Shown one piece after another: positions 43,472 through 52,231 of a stretch of DNA of 64,000 nt (position 1 is its first letter; the number at the start of each line of letters is the position of its first letter). The notes below the pieces were generated by a model. That model saw only the letters and a list, made by a program, of their open reading frames with translations, was not told the DNA's origin and did not search any database. Location of the stretch: the NCBI RefSeq assembly GCF_001905545.1, contig NZ_LIPD01000009.1, forward strand, positions 461,576 to 525,575, written 5' to 3'. Source of the DNA: Streptomyces sp. CB02056 (GTDB lineage: Bacteria; Actinomycetota; Actinomycetes; Streptomycetales; Streptomycetaceae). Both the position numbers and the translations under genes were made by a program.

Positions 43472-44131
43472 TCAGCCGGTGGACTGGACCTCGTACGGGG
43501 CCGGGTAGCGCGTCTCGTACGGGGTCAGCACCAGCCGCACCACGTCCTCCAGGCGCCGCCGGGCGTCCCCGAGGGTGGTGCGGCCGGTCACCCAGGCGGT
43601 CAGCTCGCCCTGCCAGGCGTGGGCCACGATGTGCCGCACCAGGTCGCTCGCGGCGGCCGGCACCTCGGCCGTCACCGCTTGCAGGGCGGTGCTGTCGGCC
43701 CGGGCCATGCCCTGCAGGGCCTCGCTGGCGAAGGGGTCGGTGGAGGCGGCCACGGCCACCCTTAGCCGGGCGAGTTCGGGCTGCCGCTGGTAGGCCCGCA
43801 TCCCGCCCCGGACGAACCGGACGGCCCGGTCGGTGGCCCCGAGCCCGGCCCTCGGTCCGCGCAGCTCGGCCACCAGGTCGGCCAGCAGCAGGCGGTGCCA
43901 TTCGGCGATCGCCGCAGCCAGGAGGTGGTCCTTGGAGGAGAAGTAGCGGTACGCCGTCCCCAGGGCGACTCCGGACCGCTCGCAGACTTGTTTCATCTGC
44001 ATACGCTCGACGCCGATCTCGTTCACCAGGGCGAGCGCGGCCGCGATCAGGCTTTCGCGGCGTTCGAGCTGACGCGGAGACATCGCCTCCACCGGCCGTG
44101 GTGACAGGTCAACCTTGGTCACCCGCACCAT
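43472..44131 (-). CDS. TetR-family regulator (KstR-like)
   Basis: 219 residues. HTH region: RRESLIAAALALVNEIGVERMQMKQVCERSGVALGTAYRYFSSKDHLLAAAIAEW, which closely follows the KstR-type pattern of lipid-degradation regulators. The C-terminal ligand domain is less conserved. ATG at 44131 gives a 20-residue leader; alternative GTG starts lie a few codons in, with no clear ribosome site. It sits 103 nt downstream of an acyl-CoA thioesterase gene in the same direction, which supports a link to fatty-acid or steroid metabolism (inference). Confidence 0.88.
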   Translation of the reverse strand: MVRVTKVDLSPRPVEAMSPRQLERRESLIAAALALVNEIGVERMQMKQVCERSGVALGTAYRYFSSKDHLLAAAIAEWHRLLLADLVAELRGPRAGLGATDRAVRFVRGGMRAYQRQPELARLRVAVAASTDPFASEALQGMARADSTALQAVTAEVPAAASDLVRHIVAHAWQGELTAWVTGRTTLGDARRRLEDVVRLVLTPYETRYPAPYEVQSTG

Positions 44132-44234
44132 GATACGGGCCGGGGCCGCTCAGGAGTATGACGCCGTCCGGCCCCCTTCCGTTCGTCCGGCGGTCACCGG
44201 GGTGCCGGAGGTGTGACGAGGGGGCCCTCGGGCG

Positions 44235-45143
44235 TCACGACGGGTCGCGGACCAGCGCCTCCTGGACGGCGGAGGCGACCAGCCGGCCGTCCAGGTCGTA
44301 GAACTCGCCGAGCGCCAGGCCCCGGCCGTCCGAGGAGGACGGGCTGCGCTGGGCGAACAGCAGCCACTCGTCGGCCCGGAAGGGGCGGTGGAACCACATC
44401 GCGTGGTCCAGCGAGGCCATCAGCAGCCGGGGCGGCTCGGTGCGCTGGAAGAAGTTCGACTGCACGTCCAGCCCGACGGTGGAGGCCAGGGTCAGGTCGG
44501 ACAGGTAGGCGAGCGCGCCGGCGTGCAGCAGCGGGTCGCCGTCCGGCAGCGGGGAGGCGGTGCGCATCCAGACGAACTGCTGGAGCAGCCCGGGGACGGC
44601 CGGCGGCAGCCCCGGGGTGTCCGCCGGGACGAACCGCAGGTCGAGGTCGCGGAAGCCGCCGGACGCGGCGAAGCCCCGGCGGACCTCCTCGGGCAGGAGG
44701 GCGACGGCGTTCGGCAGCGACTCCGGGTGCGGCAGCGGCGGGATCCGGCGCTGGCGGTCGGCGGCCGGCTCGGGGTGCTTGAAGGAGACCGAGAGGGTGA
44801 AGATCTCGTTCCCCCGCTGGAGCGCCGTCACCCGGCGGGTGGTGTACGACAGGCCCTCGCGGACCCGCTCGACCAGGTAGTCGATCGGGTGGCCCGGGGT
44901 GCCCGGCAGCAGGAAGTAGCCGTGCAGCGAGTGCACCGGGCGCTCGTCCTCGCAGGTGCGCCCGGCGGCGACGAGCGCCTGCGCGGCGACATGGCCGCCG
45001 AAGGCGCGCATCGGGGCGCCGGCGTGGCAGCAGCCCCGGAACGTGTTCTCGTCCAGCCGTTCGATCTCCAGCAGCTCGGCGAACGGGGCGGCCGGCACGG
45101 CGCGCCGTTCGGCCCGGACGTGCGGTTCGGTGAGGTCGGTCAC
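44235..45143 (-). CDS. tesB: Acyl-CoA thioesterase II (TesB type)
   Basis: Hydrolyses acyl-CoA to free acid and CoA. 302 residues with two hot-dog folds. Marks: FRGCCHAGAPMRAFGGHVAAQALVAA, VHSLHGYFLLPGTPGHPIDYLVERVREGLSYTTRRVTALQRG in the first fold, and LASTVGLDVQSNFFQ plus MASLDHAMWFHRPFRADEWLLF (catalytic Asp region) in the second. GTG at 45143 is chosen to begin at VTDLTEPHV; the longer open frame upstream is Arg/Pro-rich and not conserved. Ribosome site weak. Divergent from the SWIM protein. Confidence 0.93.
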   Translation of the reverse strand: MTDLTEPHVRAERRAVPAAPFAELLEIERLDENTFRGCCHAGAPMRAFGGHVAAQALVAAGRTCEDERPVHSLHGYFLLPGTPGHPIDYLVERVREGLSYTTRRVTALQRGNEIFTLSVSFKHPEPAADRQRRIPPLPHPESLPNAVALLPEEVRRGFAASGGFRDLDLRFVPADTPGLPPAVPGLLQQFVWMRTASPLPDGDPLLHAGALAYLSDLTLASTVGLDVQSNFFQRTEPPRLLMASLDHAMWFHRPFRADEWLLFAQRSPSSSDGRGLALGEFYDLDGRLVASAVQEALVRDPS

Positions 45144-45361
45144 GAGGCCATAGTGGCAGAAGCCAACCGTGTGGTGGTGTGACCTGGGTAACGCCGCCCG
45201 CGGGCTCGTGTGATGACATAGAACACGTTCCAGTCCGATCCCCGGCTCTGGCCCCGCGCCCGGCCGGGTCGAGGCCCTCCCGGCGCCCTCGCGAGGCCGC
45301 CCCGAGGCCGCCCCGCGGTCGTCCCGACGGATTGTCAGTGCCCTCACCTAGCGTGCTCGGC

Positions 45362-46747
45362 ATGACGCAATCCGCACACGCGTACGCCTATCTGCGCCCG
45401 TCGGCCGTCCTGGACGGCGCCGACGGCCGGCACCTCGACCTGGCCACCTCCGGCGGCGCCACCCCGCTCGGCGCCGCCGCCAACCCGCGCTTCTTCGCGG
45501 GCTTCCTGGCCGATCCGGCGCCGGCCGCCGCCGCGCTGCTCGCGGTCGCGGACGTCGCCGCCGCGCGCTACTACCAGCCGCGGCTGCGTGCCTCGCTCGA
45601 CCCGGTGGTCACCGCCAACGGGGACCGGCTGCGCTTCGAGTCCTTCTCGGGCTGCTGCGGCGTCTACGCCCGGCTCGATGTGCTCGGGGCCGGGCTCGAC
45701 GGGGACGAGATCGGCCACGGCACCACCAACGTGGACGTCAACAACCCGCTGCGCGAGGCGCTGACCAGGATCGGCCCGGCCGACCCGCTGCACCTCGCGG
45801 TCGGGCCGGACGCGCTGGAGGTCACCACCTTCGACGGCTCGCTGGTCGAGAAGAAGGTGCCGCTGCCGGAGCGCTGGCTGCGCGGCTTCGCCGAGACCCA
45901 GGTGGTCGCCGCCGGTTTCGAACCGCGCGCCGAGCTGCCCGCCGCCGAGGCGGTGCGGTTCCTGCGCTCGCTGCCGCGCGGCGGGCGGGCCGGCGTCGGC
46001 TGGGTCGTCCCGGCCGGGAAGACGCTGCGGCCGACCACCCGGCCGGTGCCCGGCGCGGTCTGCCTGCCCGGGCCCGACCGGCTGGTGGCGCTCCAGCGGG
46101 TGCTGCGGCACGCGCTCGCCCTGCGGGTCTACGGGCCGGTCGCGGCCGGGGAGCCGACCGCCTCCGCCTGGGAGGCGGTGCTGCCCGGCATGCGGCTGAC
46201 CCTGACGCTGTCGCCCGACGCCGCCCGGGGCTTCTCCGGCGAGGGCGGGGTGCTGGACGCGCTCGCCACCGGCACGGCCGAACAGGACGCCGAACTGATC
46301 GCGGTGCTGCTCGCCTGGGAGCCCCGGATCGAGGTCGGGGACCTCGCCGCCCAGTCCGGGCTGAGCCCCGAGCGGGTCCGCGCCGCGCTCACCCGGCTGG
46401 GCACCGCCGGGCAGATCGGCTACGACACCGCCGAGGCCGCGTACTTCCACCGGCAGCTCCCGTACGACGCCGGGCGGGCCGAGGCGGCCAACCCCCGGCT
46501 GCGGGCCGCCCGGGCACTGGTCGAGGCGGGCGCCGTACGGCTGGAGGAGGGCGGGGCGACGGCCGTCGTCACGGTGGACGAGCACATCCAGCGGGTGCGG
46601 ACGGACGAGTCGGGGCGGCTGAGCTGCACCTGCCTGTGGTGGGGCAAGTACCGGGGCGGACGCGGGCCGTGCAAGCACGCGCTCGCGGTCGGCATGGTAC
46701 GGGAGACGGCCGCCGGGGCGGCGGGGACGAAGGGGGCCGGAGCGTGA
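45362..46747 (+). CDS. SWIM zinc-finger protein
   Basis: 461 residues. The C-terminal SWIM finger is complete: Cys422, Cys424, Cys437 and His439 (CxC-x12-CxH), preceded by RVRTDESGRLS. The middle contains a winged-helix-like piece (LAAQSGLSPERVRAALTRLGTAGQIGYD). SWIM fingers bind DNA or proteins. ATG at 45362 is chosen because the conserved-looking YAYLRPSAVL starts there; it has no ribosome site but TAGCGT lies 7 nt upstream. The next gene overlaps by 4 nt, so the two work together. A SWIM protein (YehQ) also sits beside MoxR/vWA genes in the E. coli yeh cluster, but no such genes are here. Confidence 0.9.
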   Translation: MTQSAHAYAYLRPSAVLDGADGRHLDLATSGGATPLGAAANPRFFAGFLADPAPAAAALLAVADVAAARYYQPRLRASLDPVVTANGDRLRFESFSGCCGVYARLDVLGAGLDGDEIGHGTTNVDVNNPLREALTRIGPADPLHLAVGPDALEVTTFDGSLVEKKVPLPERWLRGFAETQVVAAGFEPRAELPAAEAVRFLRSLPRGGRAGVGWVVPAGKTLRPTTRPVPGAVCLPGPDRLVALQRVLRHALALRVYGPVAAGEPTASAWEAVLPGMRLTLTLSPDAARGFSGEGGVLDALATGTAEQDAELIAVLLAWEPRIEVGDLAAQSGLSPERVRAALTRLGTAGQIGYDTAEAAYFHRQLPYDAGRAEAANPRLRAARALVEAGAVRLEEGGATAVVTVDEHIQRVRTDESGRLSCTCLWWGKYRGGRGPCKHALAVGMVRETAAGAAGTKGAGA

Positions 46748-49464
46748 GCACGGTGGAGGGGGCCGACCGGCAGGGGCCGGTCGACGAGCTGCTGACGACC
46801 GTCCGGTCCGGGCGGCTGGCACGGATACCGGAGCTGCTGGCCGGGCTGGACGCGGCCCAGCGGCGGGCCGCCCTGACCGCGCTCAAGGCGCTGCGCAAGG
46901 AGCTGCGCGAGGAGTGGTCCCGGGAGGCGACCGAGACCAGGGGACGCCTGCTGGTGGCCGGGGCCGGCTGCCACTCCGGCCCGGCCGCCGCCGCCACCTG
47001 GCTGGCCGGCAGCGACTTCGGCGTCCGCGACTGGGCCCGGAACTCCGTGCTGCACCAGGTCGTCGAGGCGCAGCCGGTGGAGTGGCAGGTCGAGGTGGTC
47101 GCCCGGCTCGCCGTCCGGCCGGTGCGCAACCAGGGCTGGTCGATGTACCCGGTGATGGAGGCCGTGGTCCGGCGCACCGGCTGCGAGGTGCCGCGCGGCG
47201 AGACCTTCGTCCGGGGCTGGACGGACCGCGTGAGCGACTTCGGCAGCCGCGGCGCGCGTCCCACGCTGGCCGAGAAGCTGCGCCAGGACGCCTTCACCCC
47301 GGTGCTGCTGCCCGAGCTGCTCGAACTCGCGGACATCGGCTGGCAGCTGACGTACCGGCACAGCCCGCGCCCCGGCGACGTCTGGACCGAGGCGATCGGC
47401 GAACTGGCCGCGGCCGGCCTGGTCGACCGGGCCGAGCTGCTCGACCGCTGCCTGGCCCGGCTGCTGCGCGGCGGCAAGCCGGCCGACCAGCGGGCCCTCC
47501 TGGAGGTGCTGCGGGCGCTCGGCCCGACACCGGCCGAGTACGCGGCCCGGGTGCGCGACCTGGTGGCGCTGCTGGACGGCCAGTCGGTGCTCGCCGGGCA
47601 CGCCCAGGAGGTGCTCGCCGGGCTGGACGAGGCCGGCCTGATCGAGCCCGAGGTGCTCGCCGAGGCCTCGGCGGTGGTGCTGTTCCGGACCGAGAAGAAG
47701 CTGGTCCGCGCCCAGCTGGCCTGGCTGGACAAGGCCGCCCGGCGCGCGCCCGGGCGCTCCGGCCCGGTGGTGCTGGCCGCGGCCGAGGCCTTCGGGCACC
47801 CCGACGCGGCCCTCCAGGAACGGGCGCTGAACGTGGTGGCCCGGCACCTGAAGGCGGCGGGGGAGGCGGTGGTGGCGGAGCTGCGGACCGCCGCCGAGGG
47901 GCTGAACCCGGCCCACCACCTGCGCGCGGGCGACCTGCTCGGCGCGCCGGTCGGCGGCGACGGGGACGACCCGGACACCGGGTGGAACGCCTTCCTCCCG
48001 CCGGCCCCCGAACCGCGCCCGCTCGGCGCCCCGATCGGCTCGGCGGTGGAACTCGCGGAGGAGCTGTCCGCCCTGCTCGCCTCGGAGGAGCCCGCCGTGG
48101 CGGACTTCGAGCGGGTGCTGGACGGGCTGGTCCGGCTCACCCGCCTGGACCGGAGGGCGCTGGCCGAGGCGGTGGAGCCGGTCCGCCGGGTGCACCCGTG
48201 GCGCGGCACCAACAGCGTGGGCGACTGCACGCCCCGGGAGATCCTCTACGTGGTGGCCGCGGTGGCCGGGGAGACGCCGCCGTGGAAGGTCTGGGACTAC
48301 CTCGGCCGCAAGGGCCGCTCCGTGCTGCGCGGAGCGCACACCACCGTGCACGGGGCCGTCCTCGCCGCCCGCCTGGAGGAGGCCGCCTGGCAGGTCCACC
48401 ACGCCGGGCTGCCGTACCTGCTCGCCACCCCGACCGACGCCACCGGCGCACTGGACGCGGCCGAACTGGTCGAGCGGCTCGCCGGGTACGAGGCGGCGGG
48501 CGTCAAGCCGGGGAAGGCCGACCTGTCCCAGGCCCTGCTGCGGGTCGACGTGCGGGCCCAGGAGGCGGTGCTGAAGGCCGCCGAGGCGCTCACCTCCCCG
48601 GCCGGGCGGTGGCTGGCGCACTGGCTGCGCACCGGAGGCCTGCCCGGGCAGCCCTCCGAGCGGGTGGTGTTCGCGCCCGGCAAGGGGGTGCGGCACACCA
48701 ACGTGCACGGGGACCGCTGGTGGGAGGAGGTCGAGCGGATCGCCGTCGCCCAGCCGGGCATCGGCGCCGGACCGAAGGGGCCGGGCGGCGAGCGGCTCCC
48801 GGCCGAGCCGCGGGCCCTGCTGGACGGCACCGAGCCCAGCGTCGCCCGGGCCCGCACGGTGTACGGCTGGACGTGGCGGCCCGTCGCGCACTGGTTCGCG
48901 ATGCTCCCCTGGCACCGGGAGGAGCTGGCCGCGCGCTGGCTCGACCCCTTCGCCGGGGGCGCCGACCAGGACGAGCGCGGCGCCGCCCGCTACCTCCCGC
49001 TGCTCGCCGAGGCCGGCGGCCCGGCCGGGCTCGCGCTGCACCTCGCGCTGGCGTACGGCCTGGGCTCCCGGCACGCCGAGGACCGGACGGCGGCGGTGGA
49101 CGCCCTGCTGGTGCTCGCCGCGCGCGGCGAGCTGGACGGCGCGCTGCTCGGCCGCGAGCTCGGCGCCCTGGTGGCCTGCGGCACGGTGATGGGCGGCCGG
49201 CTGGGGGCGGCGCTCACCACGGCGGCGGAGACCGGTGCCCGGGCGACGGTCTGGTCGGTGCTCGGGGCGGCCCTGCCGGGCCTGCTGGGCGAGGCCGACC
49301 AGTCGGCGCGCGGGCTGGGCGACCTGATCGCGCTGGCCACCGACTGCGCCCGGCGCACCGGGGCCCGCGGGCCGGTCGCCGAGGTGACGGCGGCGGCCGA
49401 ACGCGGAGGCTCGGGCCGGGTGGTCAAGGAGGCCCGGGCGCTGCGGGACGTCCTCGCGGGCTGA
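46744..49464 (+). CDS. Large helical-repeat protein, DUF6493-like, partner of the SWIM protein
   Basis: 906 residues, almost entirely alpha-helical and Ala/Leu/Arg-rich, with HEAT-like helix pairs (LAAAGLVDRAELLDRCLARLL, ALLEVLRALGPTPAEYAARV, ALQERALNVVARHLKAAGEAV). The opening segment VDELLTTVRSGRLARIPELLAGLDAAQRRAAL resembles the DUF6493 start. No enzyme motif found. GTG at 46744 overlaps the SWIM stop (GTGA). The two form a fixed pair in this genome; function unknown, perhaps a DNA-linked scaffold or conflict system. The gene ends 28 nt before a perfect palindrome. Confidence 0.88.
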   Translation: MSTVEGADRQGPVDELLTTVRSGRLARIPELLAGLDAAQRRAALTALKALRKELREEWSREATETRGRLLVAGAGCHSGPAAAATWLAGSDFGVRDWARNSVLHQVVEAQPVEWQVEVVARLAVRPVRNQGWSMYPVMEAVVRRTGCEVPRGETFVRGWTDRVSDFGSRGARPTLAEKLRQDAFTPVLLPELLELADIGWQLTYRHSPRPGDVWTEAIGELAAAGLVDRAELLDRCLARLLRGGKPADQRALLEVLRALGPTPAEYAARVRDLVALLDGQSVLAGHAQEVLAGLDEAGLIEPEVLAEASAVVLFRTEKKLVRAQLAWLDKAARRAPGRSGPVVLAAAEAFGHPDAALQERALNVVARHLKAAGEAVVAELRTAAEGLNPAHHLRAGDLLGAPVGGDGDDPDTGWNAFLPPAPEPRPLGAPIGSAVELAEELSALLASEEPAVADFERVLDGLVRLTRLDRRALAEAVEPVRRVHPWRGTNSVGDCTPREILYVVAAVAGETPPWKVWDYLGRKGRSVLRGAHTTVHGAVLAARLEEAAWQVHHAGLPYLLATPTDATGALDAAELVERLAGYEAAGVKPGKADLSQALLRVDVRAQEAVLKAAEALTSPAGRWLAHWLRTGGLPGQPSERVVFAPGKGVRHTNVHGDRWWEEVERIAVAQPGIGAGPKGPGGERLPAEPRALLDGTEPSVARARTVYGWTWRPVAHWFAMLPWHREELAARWLDPFAGGADQDERGAARYLPLLAEAGGPAGLALHLALAYGLGSRHAEDRTAAVDALLVLAARGELDGALLGRELGALVACGTVMGGRLGAALTTAAETGARATVWSVLGAALPGLLGEADQSARGLGDLIALATDCARRTGARGPVAEVTAAAERGGSGRVVKEARALRDVLAG

Positions 49465-49491
49465 GGGGGCGGCGCGGGCCGGGTGGCGGCC

Positions 49492-49525
49492 TTCAGTGAA
49501 CAGATTTTGAAATCTGTTCACTGAA
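49492..49525. repeat. Perfect 16-bp-arm AT-rich palindrome between convergent genes
   Basis: TTCAGTGAACAGATTT (49492-49507), two central bases TG, and AAATCTGTTCACTGAA (49510-49525) form a perfect inverted repeat. It lies 28 nt after the DUF6493-like stop and encodes the last 10-11 codons of the convergent MBL gene. At about 32 percent GC it stands out from its surroundings. It could act as a bidirectional terminator, a strong protein operator or an element scar. Confidence 0.9.
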
Positions 49526-50785
49526 AGTCGTCGTCTGTTCGCGCGCCCCGGCCACCGCCTCCTCCGGCCGCTCGCCGACCAGCGGCGGGACGCCGTGCGG
49601 GCCGGCGGCGACGGCGCGCCACCACAGCCGTAGGGCGGGCGGGGCGGCCGGTTCGAAGGGCTTGCCGGGGCGGGGCACCGCGAGCCGGGCGCCGAGCGTC
49701 TGGGCGGCGGTGACCACCCGCTCGGCGGGCTCCTCCCAGGGGTGCGGCGCGAGGTTGAAGGTGCACCAGTGGATCGGCAGCAGCAGCTCGCCGCCCAGGT
49801 CCAGGTGCGCCCGTACACCCTCCTCGGGGGTCATGTGCACTTCGGGCCAGAAGTCGCTGTACGCGCCGACCTGCATCATCGTCGCGTCGAACGGGCCGAG
49901 CCGGCGGCCGATCTCGGCGAAGCCGGGGAAGTAGCCGGTGTCCCCGCTGTGGAAGATCCGCCGTCCGCCGCCGGCCACCACCCAGGACGCCCACAGGAAC
50001 AGCGTGCTGGTGCGCGGCCCGCGGCTGCAGTAGTGGCGGGCCGGCGTGGCGGTCAGGGTCAGCCCGGCGACCTCGGCCGACTCCCACCAGTCCAGTTCGA
50101 CGATCCGCTCGGCCGGTACGCCCCAGTGCTCCAGGTGCGCCCCGACCCCGAGCGGGACGGCGAACGCCGCGCCGGTCCCGATCAGCGCCCGGACGGTGCC
50201 CATGTCGAGGTGGTCGTAGTGGTCGTGGGAGATCACGACCACGTCCACCGGCCCGAGTTCGGACAGCGGCAGCGGCACCGGGTGCAGCCGCTTGGGGCCG
50301 GTCCAGGAGAAGGGGGAGCAGCGCTCTCCCCAGACCGGGTCGAGCAGCACCCGCCGTCCGTCGATCTCGGCCAGGACCGTGGCGTGCCCCAGCCAGGTCA
50401 GCCGCAGCCCGGACCGGGGCGGCGCGGCCAGGTCGACGGGGAGCAGCCGGTGCACCGGGACGGCGGCGGTCGGCGTCCGGCGGGTCTTGTCCCCGGTCAG
50501 CTGGGCCCGGGGGATCTCCAGCGGGCTGCGTTCGTACACCAGGCGGCGGGTCGGCACCGGGTTGCGGAAGGCGCCGTCGGCGAAGTGCGGGGAGCGGCGG
50601 ATGCGGGCCAGCCGTTCGCCCCGGGGCTCGGCGCCGAAGGCGTCGGTCCGGATCCGGTGCCAGGCGGACCGGGGCAGTCCGGCCAGCCCGGGGACGGCGC
50701 GCTCGGCCGCGGGGCCGGCGGACGGCGGGGCGAGCTGCGACGTCAGACCGGCGAGGCGGGAGATCCACGGGGCGGGGCGGGGCAC
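49493..50785 (-). CDS. Metallo-beta-lactamase-fold hydrolase (NAPE-PLD/UlaG-like)
   Basis: 430 residues. Metal motifs in order: LTWLGHATVLAEIDG, VVISHDHYDHLDMGTV (HxHxDH), FHSGDTGYFPGF and LPIHWCTFNLAPHPWEEP. This pattern is shared with NAPE-phospholipase-D-like lactonase/phosphodiesterase proteins. GTG at 50785 is chosen because GGAGGAG at 50788-50794 precedes it; a GTG 21 nt upstream has no ribosome site. The C-terminal TTTFSEQISKSVH is written by the palindrome at 49492-49525, so the protein end may be a recent addition. Substrate unknown. Confidence 0.9.
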   Translation of the reverse strand: MPRPAPWISRLAGLTSQLAPPSAGPAAERAVPGLAGLPRSAWHRIRTDAFGAEPRGERLARIRRSPHFADGAFRNPVPTRRLVYERSPLEIPRAQLTGDKTRRTPTAAVPVHRLLPVDLAAPPRSGLRLTWLGHATVLAEIDGRRVLLDPVWGERCSPFSWTGPKRLHPVPLPLSELGPVDVVVISHDHYDHLDMGTVRALIGTGAAFAVPLGVGAHLEHWGVPAERIVELDWWESAEVAGLTLTATPARHYCSRGPRTSTLFLWASWVVAGGGRRIFHSGDTGYFPGFAEIGRRLGPFDATMMQVGAYSDFWPEVHMTPEEGVRAHLDLGGELLLPIHWCTFNLAPHPWEEPAERVVTAAQTLGARLAVPRPGKPFEPAAPPALRLWWRAVAAGPHGVPPLVGERPEEAVAGAREQTTTFSEQISKSVH

Positions 50786-51037
50786 GGCTCCTCCAGGGAC
50801 GGTCACGGCTACCGGGCGTGCCGGGGCGCGCAGCACAGCGGCGGGTGGGGCTGCTGCGATACGACAACCATCTCGTCGGAGATTACTCGCCGTGGGCCGT
50901 CCGGACCTGGTGGAGAGCCCCGCGCGGTCCAATCGGCGTACCCGGGGAGGGCGGCCCGGGCCGGTGCCCGGGTTCGGCCCGGCGCGGGTCCGCGCCGAGT
51001 GGAGCGAGGGCCCGAGCGCCCGTCGGTCCGCCCTCCG

Positions 51038-51490
51038 TCAGGCGTAGAAGCGGGTGATCGTCTCCGCGACGCAGTGCGGCTTGGCGCTCCGCTCACTGGT
51101 CACGGTGAACCGCACCACCGCCTGGACCCCGCCCGGCACCTCGGTCGCCGAGAGCAGCTCGGCGGTGGCCCGGACCGCCGTGCCCACCGGCACCGGCGCC
51201 GGGAAGCGCACCTTGTCGGAGCCGTAGTTCAGCGCCATCCGCACGCCTTCGACGGCGTAGCACTCCTTCGCGAGCACCGGGATCATCGACTGGGTCAGGT
51301 AGCCGTGCGCGATGGTCGAGCCGAACTGGCTCTCCTTGGCCCGCTCCGGGTCCACATGGATCCACTGGTGGTCACCGGTCGCCTCGGCGAACAGGTCGAT
51401 CTGCCGCTGCTCGATGGTGTGCCACTGGCTGGTGCCCAGCTCGGTGCCGACGGCGGCGGTCAGCTCGGCGAGGGAGGCGAAGGTCGTCAC
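51038..51490 (-). CDS. MaoC-like (R)-specific enoyl-CoA hydratase
   Basis: 150 residues, single hot-dog fold. The catalytic Asp-His motif is in FAEATGDHQWIHVDPERAKES, followed by FGSTIAHGYLTQSMIPVL; together they form the hydratase-2 signature. C-terminal strand pattern VRFPAPVPVGTAVRATAEL is typical. GTG at 51490 starts a short leader before the conserved segment. Likely acts in fatty-acid metabolism or as a nodN-like dehydratase; no pathway partners adjoin. 252 nt upstream of the MBL gene in the same direction, with no gene between. Confidence 0.92.
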   Translation of the reverse strand: MTTFASLAELTAAVGTELGTSQWHTIEQRQIDLFAEATGDHQWIHVDPERAKESQFGSTIAHGYLTQSMIPVLAKECYAVEGVRMALNYGSDKVRFPAPVPVGTAVRATAELLSATEVPGGVQAVVRFTVTSERSAKPHCVAETITRFYA

Positions 51491-51565
51491 GGTGCGCTCC
51501 TGGTGGGGGACGGACCCGGGGAGGGATCAGGACGCCGGAAGCGTATGCCTACCCATCGGTATCTG

Positions 51566-52090
51566 TCAGGAGCCGAGCGGGAAACCGGTGTTCACGGGGC
51601 CGGTCCTCACGGGCCCCGCGCTCGTCGGCCCCGCGCCCATCGGCCGTCGCGTCTGGAGCCCCGGGGCGCCCGGGACGCCCGGTCCGGTCGGGAACAGCCG
51701 GCGGCCGCTCACCAGCTCCGGCACCAGCGCCACGAACAGCGGCTCCGGATCGCCCACCCACGGCCGCAGGCCGGAGCGCAGCACCCGCCGGACCTGCTCG
51801 GGGTCGCTCACCACGTCGGCCCGCCCGTGCACCAGTACGCTCCACCCGGTGCGGGTGACCGGGTCCAGCAGATCCGCCTGGAAGGCCACCACCGTGCCGT
51901 CCAGCCCGCGCGCGGTGGCACTTCCCCGGCGTACGGCGAGCACCAGCCGCCCGTCCAGGACCTCGAAGGAGACCGGCAGGACGGCCGGCAGCGCGTGCTC
52001 GGTGTACACCACGCGCCCGACGGGCACGGTGCTGAGCAGCCGCAGGCACTCGGCCTCGCTCAGGGTCTCCACACGGTCCTCACGCTCCAT
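51566..52090 (-). CDS. Pyridoxamine-5'-phosphate-oxidase-fold (PPOX class) flavin protein
   Basis: 174 residues. The split-barrel FMN-binding pattern is visible: EAECLRLLSTVPVGRVVYTEHALPAVLPVSFEVLDGRLVLAVRRGSATARGLDGTVVAFQAD followed by GWSVLVHGRADVV. This is the streptomycete F420/FMN-dependent PPOX type; substrate unknown. ATG at 52090 lies just before the conserved ETLSEAECL. The C-terminal 35 residues are Gly/Pro/Thr-rich with a GPVRTGPVNTG repeat and are probably disordered. Divergent from the unknown gene at 52232. Confidence 0.88.
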   Translation of the reverse strand: MEREDRVETLSEAECLRLLSTVPVGRVVYTEHALPAVLPVSFEVLDGRLVLAVRRGSATARGLDGTVVAFQADLLDPVTRTGWSVLVHGRADVVSDPEQVRRVLRSGLRPWVGDPEPLFVALVPELVSGRRLFPTGPGVPGAPGLQTRRPMGAGPTSAGPVRTGPVNTGFPLGS

Positions 52091-52231
52091 GCGTCCGATC
52101 GTCCTCGGTCGGTGCCCGCATCGATAGGGCCCATGGTCCCTGAGCGGACGGGCCGGGAGCCCCGTCGGCGGCCGTCCGGGGCGGTAGCCTGCCCGGCGGG
52201 TGGAGAAATGGTGCAGGAGGGGGACGGCCGG

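Noticed and set aside
40788-43901. A 1037-codon minus-strand frame opposite the sulfite-oxidase-like gene.
   Set aside because: Low-complexity Arg/Pro/Gly composition, and the plus-strand molybdoenzyme has clear motifs. Only a short piece near 41540-41640 looked protein-like and is treated with the possible pseudogene.
46420-49818. A minus-strand frame of more than 1100 codons opposite the SWIM/DUF6493-like pair.
   Set aside because: Composition is Gly/Gln/Arg/Pro-rich and motif-free; the plus-strand genes have proper starts, coupling and a complete zinc finger.
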